Counted from the stretch's first letter, positions 50,983 through 59,329 are shown. The stretch is DNA of 64,000 nt from Dehalobacter sp. 12DCB1 (GCF_004343605.1 NZ_POSF01000018.1:62001-126000), one strand, 5' to 3'. The notes: generated from the sequence alone by a model not told the origin. Made by a program: numbers and translations.

Positions 50983-51402
50983 TCAGCTTCTCGGGGCAAC
51001 CCTGTGTCCAAGACCTACGGCCACTTCATCTAAATGCAGCAGTCCTACCCCAAAAAACACGGCCACGCTGAGATGGTCACCGCGGTGGGCAATCCCAATT
51101 TTCCCTCCGATATTCAGCCCCGCTGCTTTCGGCATAATCTGGCTTAAAGCCTCTCGTGTGGCACCAGCAACAGCCCCTTCGTCGCCATGGGAATCGTGAA
51201 TGACCCCTTCGCGTTTCGAAGCAACAATCGCCCTTTCGACAAGCTTTTTAATTGAAGCAAGATAATCTCCGCCATAATCCACGGCAACTGTCTTGATGTT
51301 ATCTGCTAAAAATTGCTGTTTAAGCGCACCTTCTTCTTCTCTGGTTTCACTCATCGCCATTCTTAAAGCAGCCAGAGCAACCGTTTTACTATCCGGCACC
51401 AT
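50983..51402 (-). CDS. hutP: HutP-family RNA-binding antiterminator
   Basis: A 139-residue protein with the HutP pattern KLVERAIVASKREGVIHDSHGDEGAVAGATREALSQI, then GGKIGIAHRGDHLSVAVFFGVGLLHLDEVAVGLGHRV. HutP binds UAG-rich RNA with histidine and Mg2+ and prevents termination in the Bacillus histidine-use operon. No hut genes are nearby. ATG 51402 follows AAGGAGG at seven bases. The neighbours are unrelated, so its RNA target is unknown. A weak promoter (TTGCTA/TAATAT, 51499-51527) lies upstream. Confidence 0.85.
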   Translation of the reverse strand: MVPDSKTVALAALRMAMSETREEEGALKQQFLADNIKTVAVDYGGDYLASIKKLVERAIVASKREGVIHDSHGDEGAVAGATREALSQIMPKAAGLNIGGKIGIAHRGDHLSVAVFFGVGLLHLDEVAVGLGHRVAPRS

Positions 51403-51557
51403 AGCCAATCCTCCTTCTAGGCAAACGTTCATGACGCAAACAAATCAATTACATGCTAAAAAAGAGGCGATGTTAGAAAAACAACACCTGCTTTCATTAT
51501 ATTACATGAATTCCCGGAGATTAGCAAAGCTTATCTTGAGGACTTACGGCGGGCTTA

Positions 51558-52016
51558 TCAGCTGGCCTCCGTAGATTTTAACTTCACATCAAAACTTTTG
51601 ACATCCCCGTTAAGCTTGAGCGAATATGTTTTACTATTCAGAATCACATTGACAGTGACCGGATAAGGAATGCCGGTTGCATCCAGAACAACGGTTCCCG
51701 GTTCAACGGTGATGCTTTTTCCATTCTCTATGGTTCCGATATCCCGGTCATTCTGTCTAACCATTACGACACTGTCAGGAGTTATCTCAAAGGAGAGACT
51801 AATCGAGCCGCTGTTTGCATTTTCGCTGTATTTAAAGGCCGGGGCGTCTATTTCTCCTGAAAATTTCAGATAGAACTCGACGGGATCGGTGAATGCTTTC
51901 AGCTGATACAGCCCTAACAATACTGTACAAACTGCTATAATCCTGATGGCTGTTTTCTCAAAACCCTGAAACCTTGACACTTTTTGGCTTGAAAAAGAAA
52001 ATCTCCTGGAGCGCAT
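51558..52016 (-). CDS. Membrane-anchored protein with DUF4115-like (RodZ C-terminal) domain
   Basis: A 152-residue protein: short basic cytoplasmic start, one helix (about 25-42, IRIIAVCTVLLGLYQLKAF), then an extracytoplasmic beta domain with FKYSENANSGSISLSFEITPDSVVMVRQND, IENGKSITVEPGTVVLDATG and a final VTVNVILNSKTYSLKLNGD strand pair. This resembles the DUF4115 domain at the end of RodZ, but no HTH is present. GAGG lies eight bases before ATG 52016. Role unknown, perhaps cell shape or envelope. Confidence 0.7.
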   Translation of the reverse strand: MRSRRFSFSSQKVSRFQGFEKTAIRIIAVCTVLLGLYQLKAFTDPVEFYLKFSGEIDAPAFKYSENANSGSISLSFEITPDSVVMVRQNDRDIGTIENGKSITVEPGTVVLDATGIPYPVTVNVILNSKTYSLKLNGDVKSFDVKLKSTEAS

Positions 52017-52105
52017 CTGACTCACCTCAGTAATATGTATGCGCCGCCAGGAATTTGCATACCGACATCATTCTGTAAGGCATCTATAAAACCTTATCTG
52101 GGATT

Positions 52106-52211
52106 GGTCTGCATGCCACAATACCACTTTCGGCAGATAGCGCCCTCCATGGCGCTAACAGCCGCGCTACGCACTCCATGCTCCGCTTGCGCGGAATTGT
52201 GGCACGCAGCC
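52106..52211. repeat. Structured intergenic repeat, copy 3
   Basis: GGTCTGCATGCCACAAT at the left pairs with ATTGTGGCACGCAGCC at the right. On the minus strand hairpin B has loop ATGGAG closed by TAGCGCC/GGCGCTA, and hairpin A is GCATGGAGTGC. Same orientation as copy 1 and inverted relative to copy 4, which lies 310 bases away. Confidence 0.87.
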
Positions 52212-52228
52212 TGATATCTAAGGATTAT

Positions 52229-52492
52229 TTAAGCACGTCTGTAACTAGAATGTTGCTCTTCGAAGCAGCTAATTATGAATGTCTTACTTATCTGGCTATG
52301 GAGACTGAACTGTAAGTCGGGTATGTTATCATCCTTGGCTTCCCAAGCAATCCTGTACCTTCGCCCATATTCCACCTGCGCGGTTACTGTGGCGTGAAGA
52401 CCTTCTAACAGGAAGTCGCTGATAAGCTTACATGAAAGGCGTTTGCTGAACTGCTCCTCAAATGCGCTAGATAACGAGCTGCATTCTGGCAT
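52229..52492 (-). CDS. Possible small protein between inverted repeats
   Basis: The open frame starting MPECSSLSSAFEEQF gives 87 residues without similarity known to me: no membrane segment, several Arg/Lys, and a plausible beta-like centre (HATVTAQVEYGRRYRIAW). A longer frame continues upstream into repeat copy 4, but that part is repeat. The ribosome site (CGGGA) is weak. It lies exactly between two inverted copies of the structured element, so it could be cargo, a relic or simply an open stretch. Confidence 0.3.
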   Translation of the reverse strand: MPECSSLSSAFEEQFSKRLSCKLISDFLLEGLHATVTAQVEYGRRYRIAWEAKDDNIPDLQFSLHSQISKTFIISCFEEQHSSYRRA

Positions 52493-52520
52493 ACAATCCC
52501 GCTTAAATGATCTTATGATT

Positions 52521-52626
52521 GGTCTGGGGGCCACAGTTCCGCTGTGAGCGGAGCACGATGCGAAGCGCGGCTTTTTGCGCCATGGAGGGCGCAATAGCCG
52601 AAAAGCGGTATTGTGGCCCCCAGACC
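52521..52626. repeat. Structured intergenic repeat, copy 4
   Basis: The most perfect outer stem. GGTCTGGGGGCCACA pairs with TGTGGCCCCCAGACC over 15 bases, and TCCGC/GCGGT continues it. Hairpin B has TTGCGCC-ATGGAG-GGCGCAA; hairpin A is GCA-CGA-TGC, lacking the GG seen in other copies. Same orientation as copy 2. Confidence 0.88.
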
Positions 52627-52689
52627 TACCGAGTGGCATAGCCGTCCGCCATAATCTTGTCGCTCCTGGCTTCTATGGCTCATTCGCCA

Positions 52690-53937
52690 TTAGCTCATCC
52701 TGGCCGTCGCTTTTCCGGCTTTGTAGCCAGTTGAGAAAGCTGCCTGGAGGTTGTAGCCACCGGTTACGCCGTCGATATCGATGACCTCTCCGGCAAAATA
52801 CAACCCTTTAACCAAACGGGATTCCATCGTAGCTGGATTAATTTGCTTGGCATCAACACCCCCGGAGGTAACAATTGCTGTCGCCATACCGAGCGTCGCC
52901 GTTATATGAAGTACCAGCTCCTGAAATAACCGGCCCAATCTTCTTCTCTCTTCTTTGGTCACCTTATTAACGACCTTCTCAGGGTCAACCTCCGATAACG
53001 CGACCATTACAGGAATCATACTCTGCGGAAGAAGATCGTCCAGAGCGTTCTTAAACTGCTTGTTGCCATACTTCAGAAAATCCCTCTGCAGCCTTAAATC
53101 TATCTGTTCAGAAGTAAGGGCGGGCTTTAGGTCGATTTTCAGTTCAACCTTCTGTTTTTGGTCCAAAGCCTTGGAAGCAATCCTGCTTAAGGTTAGAATA
53201 ATCGGACCGGATACACCAAAATGCGTAAACAGCATCTCCCCAAATTCTTCTCCCTGCTTTTTCCCGTCAACCCAGATTGAGGCAGCCGTATTCTTCAGCG
53301 TCAGTCCCTGAAGTTCTTTGGGCCATTTTTCAAGGGTTTTGAGTGGAACAAGTGCAGGAAGCGGCTTAATGATCCGGTGTCCGGCATTTTCTGCCAGTGT
53401 ATACCCGTCACCGGTTGATCCTGTTCCAGGGTAGGATGCTCCTCCCGTAGCAACGATCACAGCATCTGCCTGAATTACTTCACCGGAGACAGCCAGCTGA
53501 ACACCGGTTACTTTCCCTTCTTCGATCATGATTTTTTGGACAGCCTGGTTAAGCCTTATTTTTACACGTGTTCGTTTCAAATATTTTTTTAAAGCCTCAA
53601 CGATTACCTCGGAATCATCGGCTGTTGGAAAAACTCTTCCACCTCTTTCTACTTTTGTTTCAACACCATAGTCTTGGAAAAAATAAACCAGCGCCTTATT
53701 GCTGAACTCTTTTAAGGAAGCATATAGAAATTTTCCATTTCCGGGATAAAAACTTACAAAATTACTGATATCCCCCGCATTGGTAAGGTTGCACCGACCT
53801 TTACCGGAGATCGCAATCTTACTGCCGAGTCTTGTCATCTTTTCAAGGAGTACCACCTCTGCCCCAACGAAAGCAGCCTGGCCCGCTGCCATCATGCCTG
53901 CAGCGCCACCGCCTATTACAACAACCTTTTTAACCAC
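52690..53937 (-). CDS. baiN: FAD-dependent oxidoreductase, HI0933/BaiN family
   Basis: A 415-residue flavoprotein. It starts with the dinucleotide-binding VVVIGGGAAGMMAAGQAAFVGAEVVLLEKM, followed by GRCNLTN and the FAD motif ATGGASYPGTGSTGDGY. The end VDIDGVTGGYNLQAAFSTGYKAGKATA is typical. The family is known as YhiN or BaiN (bile acid 7-dehydroxylation in clostridia); the physiological substrate in a non-gut anaerobe is unknown. GTG start. Confidence 0.88.
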   Translation of the reverse strand: MVKKVVVIGGGAAGMMAAGQAAFVGAEVVLLEKMTRLGSKIAISGKGRCNLTNAGDISNFVSFYPGNGKFLYASLKEFSNKALVYFFQDYGVETKVERGGRVFPTADDSEVIVEALKKYLKRTRVKIRLNQAVQKIMIEEGKVTGVQLAVSGEVIQADAVIVATGGASYPGTGSTGDGYTLAENAGHRIIKPLPALVPLKTLEKWPKELQGLTLKNTAASIWVDGKKQGEEFGEMLFTHFGVSGPIILTLSRIASKALDQKQKVELKIDLKPALTSEQIDLRLQRDFLKYGNKQFKNALDDLLPQSMIPVMVALSEVDPEKVVNKVTKEERRRLGRLFQELVLHITATLGMATAIVTSGGVDAKQINPATMESRLVKGLYFAGEVIDIDGVTGGYNLQAAFSTGYKAGKATARMS

Positions 53938-54038
53938 AATCCATTCTCCCTGCTTTCAAATATGTTGATCGCAAACCAACTACACTTGCTAAAATAACTT
54001 TTAGAGATTAGTCTCCGTAATATCTAGACAATTTCAAA

Positions 54039-54068
54039 TGGAGTAGGATGCATAGCGCGGCTGTTTAC
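54039..54068. repeat. Truncated remnant of the structured repeat
   Basis: The stretch TGGAGTAGGATGCATAGCG and the following CGGCTGTTT match the hairpin A and junction part of the element (GGAGCAAGGATGCGTAGCGCGGC-type) in the orientation of copies 2 and 4. It reaches to the stop codon of the ferredoxin-like gene. Outer stems are absent. Confidence 0.5.
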
Positions 54069-55099
54069 CTACCTTCAATATTCGTGGAATGCGCTGCACA
54101 AGCAGCACATAGGCCTGAATCCGTATCGATGAAGATCTGTTTGCCGCACTCCCGACAATAATAGGAATTCGCTTCTCCGACGATAACCTTGCCGGCCAGA
54201 AACTTGAACGGAAACATCCGATATGCGAAGCTCAGAGCCCTGGAACCGCAGATGTCCACACAGCGACCGCATTGAACGCACTGGAGCGGTTCATAAATCA
54301 AAAGCATTTTATTTTCTTTCTGTTTCAGCGTGAGCGCCTGCTGAGGACATATTTTGGTACAAACGCCGCAGCCGTTACAATGATCGGTATATCTGATTGC
54401 CTGAAAAGGCACCTTTTTATTTGGTTTCTGTTTCAGTGTCTCTGCCAGCCATTGGCGGGTTCTCGGAATGGCATAGGATTCTTCTGCTTCGATAGCTGGA
54501 AACGCGGCCTTGACTCTATCTTTGCCAAATTCACGCAACCTGTTTTTCAACCCTTTTTTTGACCGGTTACGGGCAAAGCGTCCGGGATCATAATCCGATT
54601 TTGCTGCACCTTCTTCAGCGGAGAGAATTTCCAGCTTTAAACCGGGATGATCCGTCCATTGCTGACTGACCTCCAGATAGAAGCGCTTGCTAACCGCTGC
54701 AGCCTGTTTATCCTGGCAGTTGGAACAGTCCCCTGTAAGGATTCTGACCTGTTTAGATTCAGCCAAAAGCATTAAAACTGTCCAGGCATCTCTGTCCAGC
54801 ATCCCGAGGCAGGCAATTTCATAACCGGCAGGCGCAGCCATTGGACAATTTAATACGCAATTTCCGTTTTCCAAAAGGTACTCTCCGAGGTTTTTCATGT
54901 CTCTGTCCACAAAACCGTCAGAGGGGCAAACGGCCATACAGACACCGCATTCCGTACAGTTTTCTATCGAAATCTCTTTCTTATCACCGATAGACTTGTG
55001 CGAACAGGCTTCAATACACAGCCTGCATTCCCGGGGATAGGGCTTCTTCTTGTTCAGACAGTTGTCAGGATGATACAGCATTTGATTGTATTTCTTCAT
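54065..55099 (-). CDS. Multi-cluster 4Fe-4S ferredoxin-like protein with zinc-ribbon end
   Basis: A 344-residue cysteine-rich protein. Four cluster-like motifs are visible: CRLCIEACSH (about 24), CTECGVCMAVCP (near 48), CNGCGVCTKICP (near 243) and CVQCGRCVDICG (near 275). A middle part has CSNCQ near 130. The end carries YCRECGKQ ... CAACAAH like a zinc ribbon. The middle third (about 140-235) is basic and lacks a known fold. It would carry electrons among partners and seems specific to this lineage. It starts two bases after the GntR gene, so they are co-transcribed. Confidence 0.75.
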   Translation of the reverse strand: MKKYNQMLYHPDNCLNKKKPYPRECRLCIEACSHKSIGDKKEISIENCTECGVCMAVCPSDGFVDRDMKNLGEYLLENGNCVLNCPMAAPAGYEIACLGMLDRDAWTVLMLLAESKQVRILTGDCSNCQDKQAAAVSKRFYLEVSQQWTDHPGLKLEILSAEEGAAKSDYDPGRFARNRSKKGLKNRLREFGKDRVKAAFPAIEAEESYAIPRTRQWLAETLKQKPNKKVPFQAIRYTDHCNGCGVCTKICPQQALTLKQKENKMLLIYEPLQCVQCGRCVDICGSRALSFAYRMFPFKFLAGKVIVGEANSYYCRECGKQIFIDTDSGLCAACAAHSTNIEGR

Positions 55100-55101
55100 G
55101 A

Positions 55102-55809
55102 TTATTCGTATCCTTTGCGAAATTCATTTTCAATTCTTTCGAGATGACGAAGCATTCCGGCATGCGCTTCTTCAGGTAATTTTGCTTCGATCGCCTGATA
55201 TATTTCCTTATGTTCCTGATAAAGAAGTTCCGACATGCTCTCTTTTTCAAAAGTACCTGCCCAATTCGTCTTCAATGTCTGGTGCATGATATCTGAAGTT
55301 ACATGGAGCATGCGGATCAGCATCTTATTCTTCGTTCCTTTAGCTATAGCATCGTGAAAATCCCGGTCACAGGGATAGCCCTGCCAGCCTGCATTCAAAC
55401 CCTTTCTGATCTCAGTAAGAGAACCCCTCATTGCGGAAAGATCCTGATATTCAGCCCTTTCCGCTGCCAGTGCGGCAGCCTGCGTCTCCAGGATTTTTCT
55501 TATCTCCATCATTTCATAAATGGTATCTTTTTCCAGAGAAAGCACCCATGGCAAAGGAGCAATAACAGACGCGATATTAATATGTTTGATATAGGTCCCC
55601 TCTCCGCTTCGGACTTCCAGCAAACCCATAATCTCCAAAGCACTGAGCGCTTCCCGGACAGACGCCCTGCTGACCTGCAGCCTCTCCGCAAGATCCCGTT
55701 CGGAAGGAAGCCTATCACCTGCTTTGATTTGTCCTTCAGCAACCAGCGTACTGATTTGATCAACTATTTCTTCGTAGATTCTTTTCGTTTTTGCTGGTTT
55801 CAGATTCAT
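55102..55809 (-). CDS. GntR/FadR-family regulator
   Basis: A 235-residue GntR protein. The winged HTH begins KRIYEEIVDQISTLVAEGQIKAGDRLPSERDLAERLQVSRASVREALSALE, followed by a helical FCD ligand domain with EIRKILETQAAALAAERA and DRDFHDAIAKGTKN, whose Asp and His residues bind metal and an organic acid. FadR-type regulators often sense carboxylic acids such as lactate. It leads the ferredoxin-like gene, which is its likely target. Start 55809 follows GGGGAG. Confidence 0.9.
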   Translation of the reverse strand: MNLKPAKTKRIYEEIVDQISTLVAEGQIKAGDRLPSERDLAERLQVSRASVREALSALEIMGLLEVRSGEGTYIKHINIASVIAPLPWVLSLEKDTIYEMMEIRKILETQAAALAAERAEYQDLSAMRGSLTEIRKGLNAGWQGYPCDRDFHDAIAKGTKNKMLIRMLHVTSDIMHQTLKTNWAGTFEKESMSELLYQEHKEIYQAIEAKLPEEAHAGMLRHLERIENEFRKGYE

Positions 55810-55879
55810 ACTTTCTCCCCGCAATTATCAATATTTATTTCACATTGATTACCTATTACTTACAAATGATATAAAATGA

Positions 55880-56638
55880 TTACCGTATACTTACCGCTTC
55901 CTTCAAAGCATTGACTTCAGAAGTCGTTAACAGTCGGTATTCTCCTGCCGTCATTTTTGGATCCAGCTGGAGCGGGCCAAAACAGATTCTGCGCAAGCGA
56001 AAGACGGGGTATCCGACCTGCTCAAGCATTCTCCTAACCTGCCTGTTCTTTCCCTCGTGAATGGCAAGCTCAATTTCAGTCTGGTTACCGTTTTTATCAC
56101 GGGAAAGCTTCTTAATTTTCGCAGGAGAAGTCATCCCATCCTCGAGGCGTACACCCGACTCAAGCGTCCTGATTGCCTGATCAGAAATATTACCGGCGAC
56201 TGAGGCCCGGTATACTTTTTCCACGCCAAAACTTGGATGCGTTAGCCGAAATGTCAGCTCCCCGTCATTGGTCAGAAGCAGAAGTCCCGAAGTGTCATAA
56301 TCCAGTCTGCCAACCGGATAGACTCTTTCTTTAATATTCTGGCCAAGTAAATCAATGACTGTTTTCCTTTGATGGGGATCGGTAACACTTGTAATAACAC
56401 CCGCAGGTTTATAAAGCATGACGTAGACAAGGTCTTCACTTGGTCCTGAAGAATACGTCTTAGCGCCGACTTTGATGACATCCTCAGGCGTTACCTTAAA
56501 ACCCGGCTGCGTTATGGTCTGTCCATTCACTTTTACAAGTCCCTGACTGATTAGAATTTCAGCATGACGCCGAGAAGCGATGCCCAAACGAGCCATCGCC
56601 TTTTGCAAACGTTCAGATTGGTATCCGGAACAATCCAT
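55880..56638 (-). CDS. rluB: RluB/RsuA-family pseudouridine synthase
   Basis: The 252-residue protein has an S4 RNA-binding domain (QKAMARLGIASRRHAEILISQGLVKVNGQ) and a pseudouridine synthase core with YPVGRLDYDTSGLLLLTNDGELTFRLTHPSFGVEKVYRA, including the catalytic Asp in GRLDYDTSG, and GKNRQVRRMLEQVGYPVFRLRR. It modifies 23S rRNA (position near 2605 in E. coli for RluB). It is clustered with spmAB as in Bacillus-type genomes. ATG 56638 has GGTGG upstream at eight bases. Confidence 0.92.
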   Translation of the reverse strand: MDCSGYQSERLQKAMARLGIASRRHAEILISQGLVKVNGQTITQPGFKVTPEDVIKVGAKTYSSGPSEDLVYVMLYKPAGVITSVTDPHQRKTVIDLLGQNIKERVYPVGRLDYDTSGLLLLTNDGELTFRLTHPSFGVEKVYRASVAGNISDQAIRTLESGVRLEDGMTSPAKIKKLSRDKNGNQTEIELAIHEGKNRQVRRMLEQVGYPVFRLRRICFGPLQLDPKMTAGEYRLLTTSEVNALKEAVSIR

Positions 56639-56751
56639 CAAAAAAACCACCATTAATGAAATATCTCTCAACTGATTTTAGCAAAAAAAACACAGAAAGC
56701 AAACCTGGGGGATCAAGGCATGTATTTGTCCCCGACTGCACCAGCAGACCC

Positions 56752-57294
56752 TTAGCCAAAGACCCTGCTGACAATCCAAATTGAAGCAATCAATCCGACT
56801 GCATCAGCGAGCAGTCCGACTTTTAAAGCATATCTGTGTTTTTTGATGCCGACTGAACCAAAATAGACGGCAAGCACAAAAAAAGTGGTATCCGTACTTC
56901 CCTGAAGCGTGGAAGCAAGCCTACCGATAAACGAATCAGGTCCGTATTGATGGATCAGTTCGGTTGCAACACCAAGGGCCCCTGAACCACTCAGCGGACG
57001 CATGACGGCTAAAGGAACAATGCCTAACAAATCGGGATTCCATCCCATGGCTAAAAAAAGAGGTCGAAGAAGGTTTATTAGCAGATCCAGGGCGCCAGAA
57101 TCCACAAACACTTTAATGGAAACCAACATCCCAATTAAAAACGGAATAATTTTGACGGCAGTTTTAAAGCCATTCTCCGCCCCCTCAACGAATGTTTCAT
57201 AGACAGGGACTTTATGGAAGTAACCATAAAGCGGCACAAAAAATAAAATAAATGGGATAGCCCATCTGGCAAGCTCGGAAATGATGGTCATCAT
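56752..57294 (-). CDS. spmB: Spore maturation protein B
   Basis: The 180-residue membrane protein has FVEGAENGFKTAVKIIPFLIGMLVSIKVFVDSGA, MRPLSGSGALGVATELIHQYGPDSFIG and LQGSTDTTFFVLAVYFGSVG. It belongs to the nucleoside-recognition (Gate) superfamily. With SpmA it is required for full spore core dehydration and heat resistance in B. subtilis. Its start overlaps the end of spmA by four bases. Confidence 0.95.
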   Translation of the reverse strand: MMTIISELARWAIPFILFFVPLYGYFHKVPVYETFVEGAENGFKTAVKIIPFLIGMLVSIKVFVDSGALDLLINLLRPLFLAMGWNPDLLGIVPLAVMRPLSGSGALGVATELIHQYGPDSFIGRLASTLQGSTDTTFFVLAVYFGSVGIKKHRYALKVGLLADAVGLIASIWIVSRVFG

Positions 57295-57869
57295 CCGTTC
57301 CTCTTTCTAAAAAGAACATCGGCAATGATGGCTGAGGCCATGGCACACCCTGTGGCAAAAACCGTCGTTCCAATGATTTCAACCGGATTGGCCGAGCCGG
57401 CTTTCATTCTGACAGCAATGATTGTAGCCGGAATAATCGTGATACAGGATGTGTTTAACGCAAGAAATGTAATCATCGCAGGACTAGCTGTTTCCTGATC
57501 CAGGTTTTCTTTCTGCAGCTCCTGCATGGCCTTCAAGCCAAACGGTGTTGCAGCATTACCCAGACCGAGAATATTTGCACAGAGATTCATGACTATAGGA
57601 CCAAAAGCAGGACTGTCCGCCCGGAGAGACGGAAAAAGCTTTCTGATTACTGGGGCGCTTATTCTGGCCAGATGCCGGATGAGCCCTGCTTTTTCGGCAA
57701 TATGCATGATGCCCAGCCAGAGGCTCATGACACCCATTAACTGGATTGCCACTCCTATCCCAAGTTCAGAAGCCTGAAGGGCCGACGCGGTGACCTGATC
57801 AATATTTCCATTCAGGGCAGCAACAATAATGCCGCTGATCAGCATAACCAGCCAGATCAAATTGACCAT
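57291..57869 (-). CDS. spmA: Spore maturation protein A
   Basis: A 192-residue membrane protein: NLIWLVMLISGIIVAALNGN, then IGVAIQLMGVMSLWLGIMHIAEKAG, ANILGLGNAATPFGLKAMQEL and FLALNTSCITIIPATIIAVRM, the SpmA core. It pairs with SpmB, whose gene follows with an ATGA overlap. Together they form a Gate-type transporter-like pair needed for spore core dehydration. GGGGG lies seven bases before the ATG. There is a 115-base gap to ytfJ upstream. Confidence 0.95.
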   Translation of the reverse strand: MVNLIWLVMLISGIIVAALNGNIDQVTASALQASELGIGVAIQLMGVMSLWLGIMHIAEKAGLIRHLARISAPVIRKLFPSLRADSPAFGPIVMNLCANILGLGNAATPFGLKAMQELQKENLDQETASPAMITFLALNTSCITIIPATIIAVRMKAGSANPVEIIGTTVFATGCAMASAIIADVLFRKRNG

Positions 57870-57984
57870 AACAGAAACCCCCTGCTTAAAATGTATGTTT
57901 TCAGCAGAGGGAATAGAAGATTAGAAGATTTCAAAAATATTTTGAGGCATCAAGAGCATACTGTTTGCCAACACATCTATTCGA

Positions 57985-58419
57985 TCAACATCTCTCTTCA
58001 TACCCATCTTCGCGGTGGAATCTTTTCCTATTAACCATATGGGAAAACTTATCCATCAGATTAGGCATTTCGTCAATGATGCGTTCTGCAATCATATTTC
58101 CTTCGACCGGAAGCAGTCGGACCTGATTCTGGTTTACAACCAGAAAGCCAACAGGTTTTACGGATACCCCGCCGCCGCTTCCTCCACCAAAAGGCATCTT
58201 GGAAGTGTTTTCATTTTTTTTCTCCTCCTCTTTTTCTCCCTCAGCGGAAGAGAATTCACTGCCGCCGGCTGCGAAACCGCAGGATACCCTGGAAACAGGT
58301 ATAATCACAGAACCACTTGGTGTTTCGACCGGGTCTCCGATCACCGTGTTCACATTTATCATTTTTTGGATACTATCCATCGCTGTCTGCATGAGATTTT
58401 CAATTGGATGTTCATCCAT
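57985..58419 (-). CDS. gerW: Sporulation protein YtfJ (GerW)
   Basis: The 144-residue protein begins HPIENLMQTAMDSIQKMINVNTVIGDPVETPSGSVIIPVSRVSCGFAAGG and has a Gly-rich GGGSGGGVSVKPVGFLVV segment and a C-terminal LPVEGN. This is the YtfJ/GerW family, made in the forespore and needed for cortex breakdown during germination in B. subtilis. It begins eight bases inside the end of the DUF2953 gene, as in Bacillus. AGGAGG precedes the ATG. Confidence 0.93.
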   Translation of the reverse strand: MDEHPIENLMQTAMDSIQKMINVNTVIGDPVETPSGSVIIPVSRVSCGFAAGGSEFSSAEGEKEEEKKNENTSKMPFGGGSGGGVSVKPVGFLVVNQNQVRLLPVEGNMIAERIIDEMPNLMDKFSHMVNRKRFHREDGYEERC

Positions 58420-59107
58420 AATTCCTAGTCCTCCTGTTTTTTAAGATCATTAATAGGAATTTATAACCTGTAAAAATAATATGGCTGCTTTTCAGATTTA
58501 ATATGCAGCAAAGTTTGAATAAAAATATTTTTTCAGTAAAATTTGGAGTTACACGGTATGTAAAATCTTCTTGCTTTAGCGAGATATGCCTGTGTAGTCT
58601 TGCCGTAATAAATCCAAAGGTTGTCCAGCAGGCTCCCGTCAAGTAACCCGTCTCGGCAGCATCCCTGCAACCAAGCTCAAGATCAGCCTGCAGGCAATGA
58701 ACTTTTATTTTGCGGTAAAAAGCCCGGATAATGTTAGAAAGACCTTGTTGCAACCGCCTGATACTTGCGGTGGAATAGCCATAATGACGAACAGCTTCCC
58801 GCAAAAAATGCTTTATCAGCCGGTAGCGTTTTCTAGTTGGGTCAGTATTCTTATTTGATTTTCTATGTAGACAGTCGTTTTGCTGTATATTTTCTATGCT
58901 ATTCAGCAGAAAATAAAGAAAGCCACCCGAGACCATCTCCGCCGGAATGTTGATCTCCAGATTGGACCGAAACAACGCAGCTTGATAATGGATCTTCAGC
59001 ACACTGCTAAAATTTTTGAAAGTGTAATCGATGACCAGATTGATTTTAAACAGTGCTAAAACCAGCACCCAAATCAAACAAGCTATGAGCAGTGCAAGAA
59101 TCGTCAT
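58412..59107 (-). CDS. DUF2953 membrane protein
   Basis: The 231-residue protein has one N-terminal helix (about 3-24). The remainder is cytoplasmic, basic and Cys-containing, with RRLQQGLSNIIRAFYRKIKVHCLQADLELGCRDAAETGYLTGACWTTFGF matching the core of DUF2953 (YtfI-like). It is transcribed immediately before ytfJ in spore-formers and overlaps it by eight bases here. Function unknown, presumed sporulation. ATG 59107 follows TGGAGG. Confidence 0.85.
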   Translation of the reverse strand: MTILALLIACLIWVLVLALFKINLVIDYTFKNFSSVLKIHYQAALFRSNLEINIPAEMVSGGFLYFLLNSIENIQQNDCLHRKSNKNTDPTRKRYRLIKHFLREAVRHYGYSTASIRRLQQGLSNIIRAFYRKIKVHCLQADLELGCRDAAETGYLTGACWTTFGFITARLHRHISLKQEDFTYRVTPNFTEKIFLFKLCCILNLKSSHIIFTGYKFLLMILKNRRTRNYG

Positions 59108-59164
59108 GACTTGCCTCCACTTAGGAATATTCATAGTACTATGTAAACTAATATCTGCATGTTC

Positions 59165-59207
59165 CCGCCGATTGAATTTTTGTATGTATACAAATTTTTC
59201 TCGGCGG
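59165..59207. other. Hairpin upstream of the DUF2953 gene
   Basis: CCGCCGA pairs with TCGGCGG, and inside TTTGTAT pairs with ATACAAA, forming a two-tier stem 57 bases before the DUF2953 start. GC-rich arms in an AT-rich surround; it could be a leader structure or a terminator-like element. Confidence 0.5.
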
Positions 59208-59300
59208 TTTATAGCATTTTAGCGTTGACAAGTACTCGTCCTCTTATGGTATTCCCAGTATTTTAATGTTCTATGAAAATTTCACCATTTTACAAAATAA

Positions 59301-59329
59301 TTGCCAGCTTTACATCTTTCTGATATAAA
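59301..59329 (+). promoter_or_regulatory. Promoter of the cardiolipin synthase gene
   Basis: TTGCCA (59301-59306) and TATAAA (59324-59329) are 17 bases apart; the start codon is 30 bases further on. Confidence 0.7.

Noticed and set aside
52493-52639. N-terminal half of a 136-codon minus-strand frame
   Set aside because: This part lies inside repeat copy 4 and its translation simply follows the repeat sequence; only the part after 52492 could be a separate small protein.
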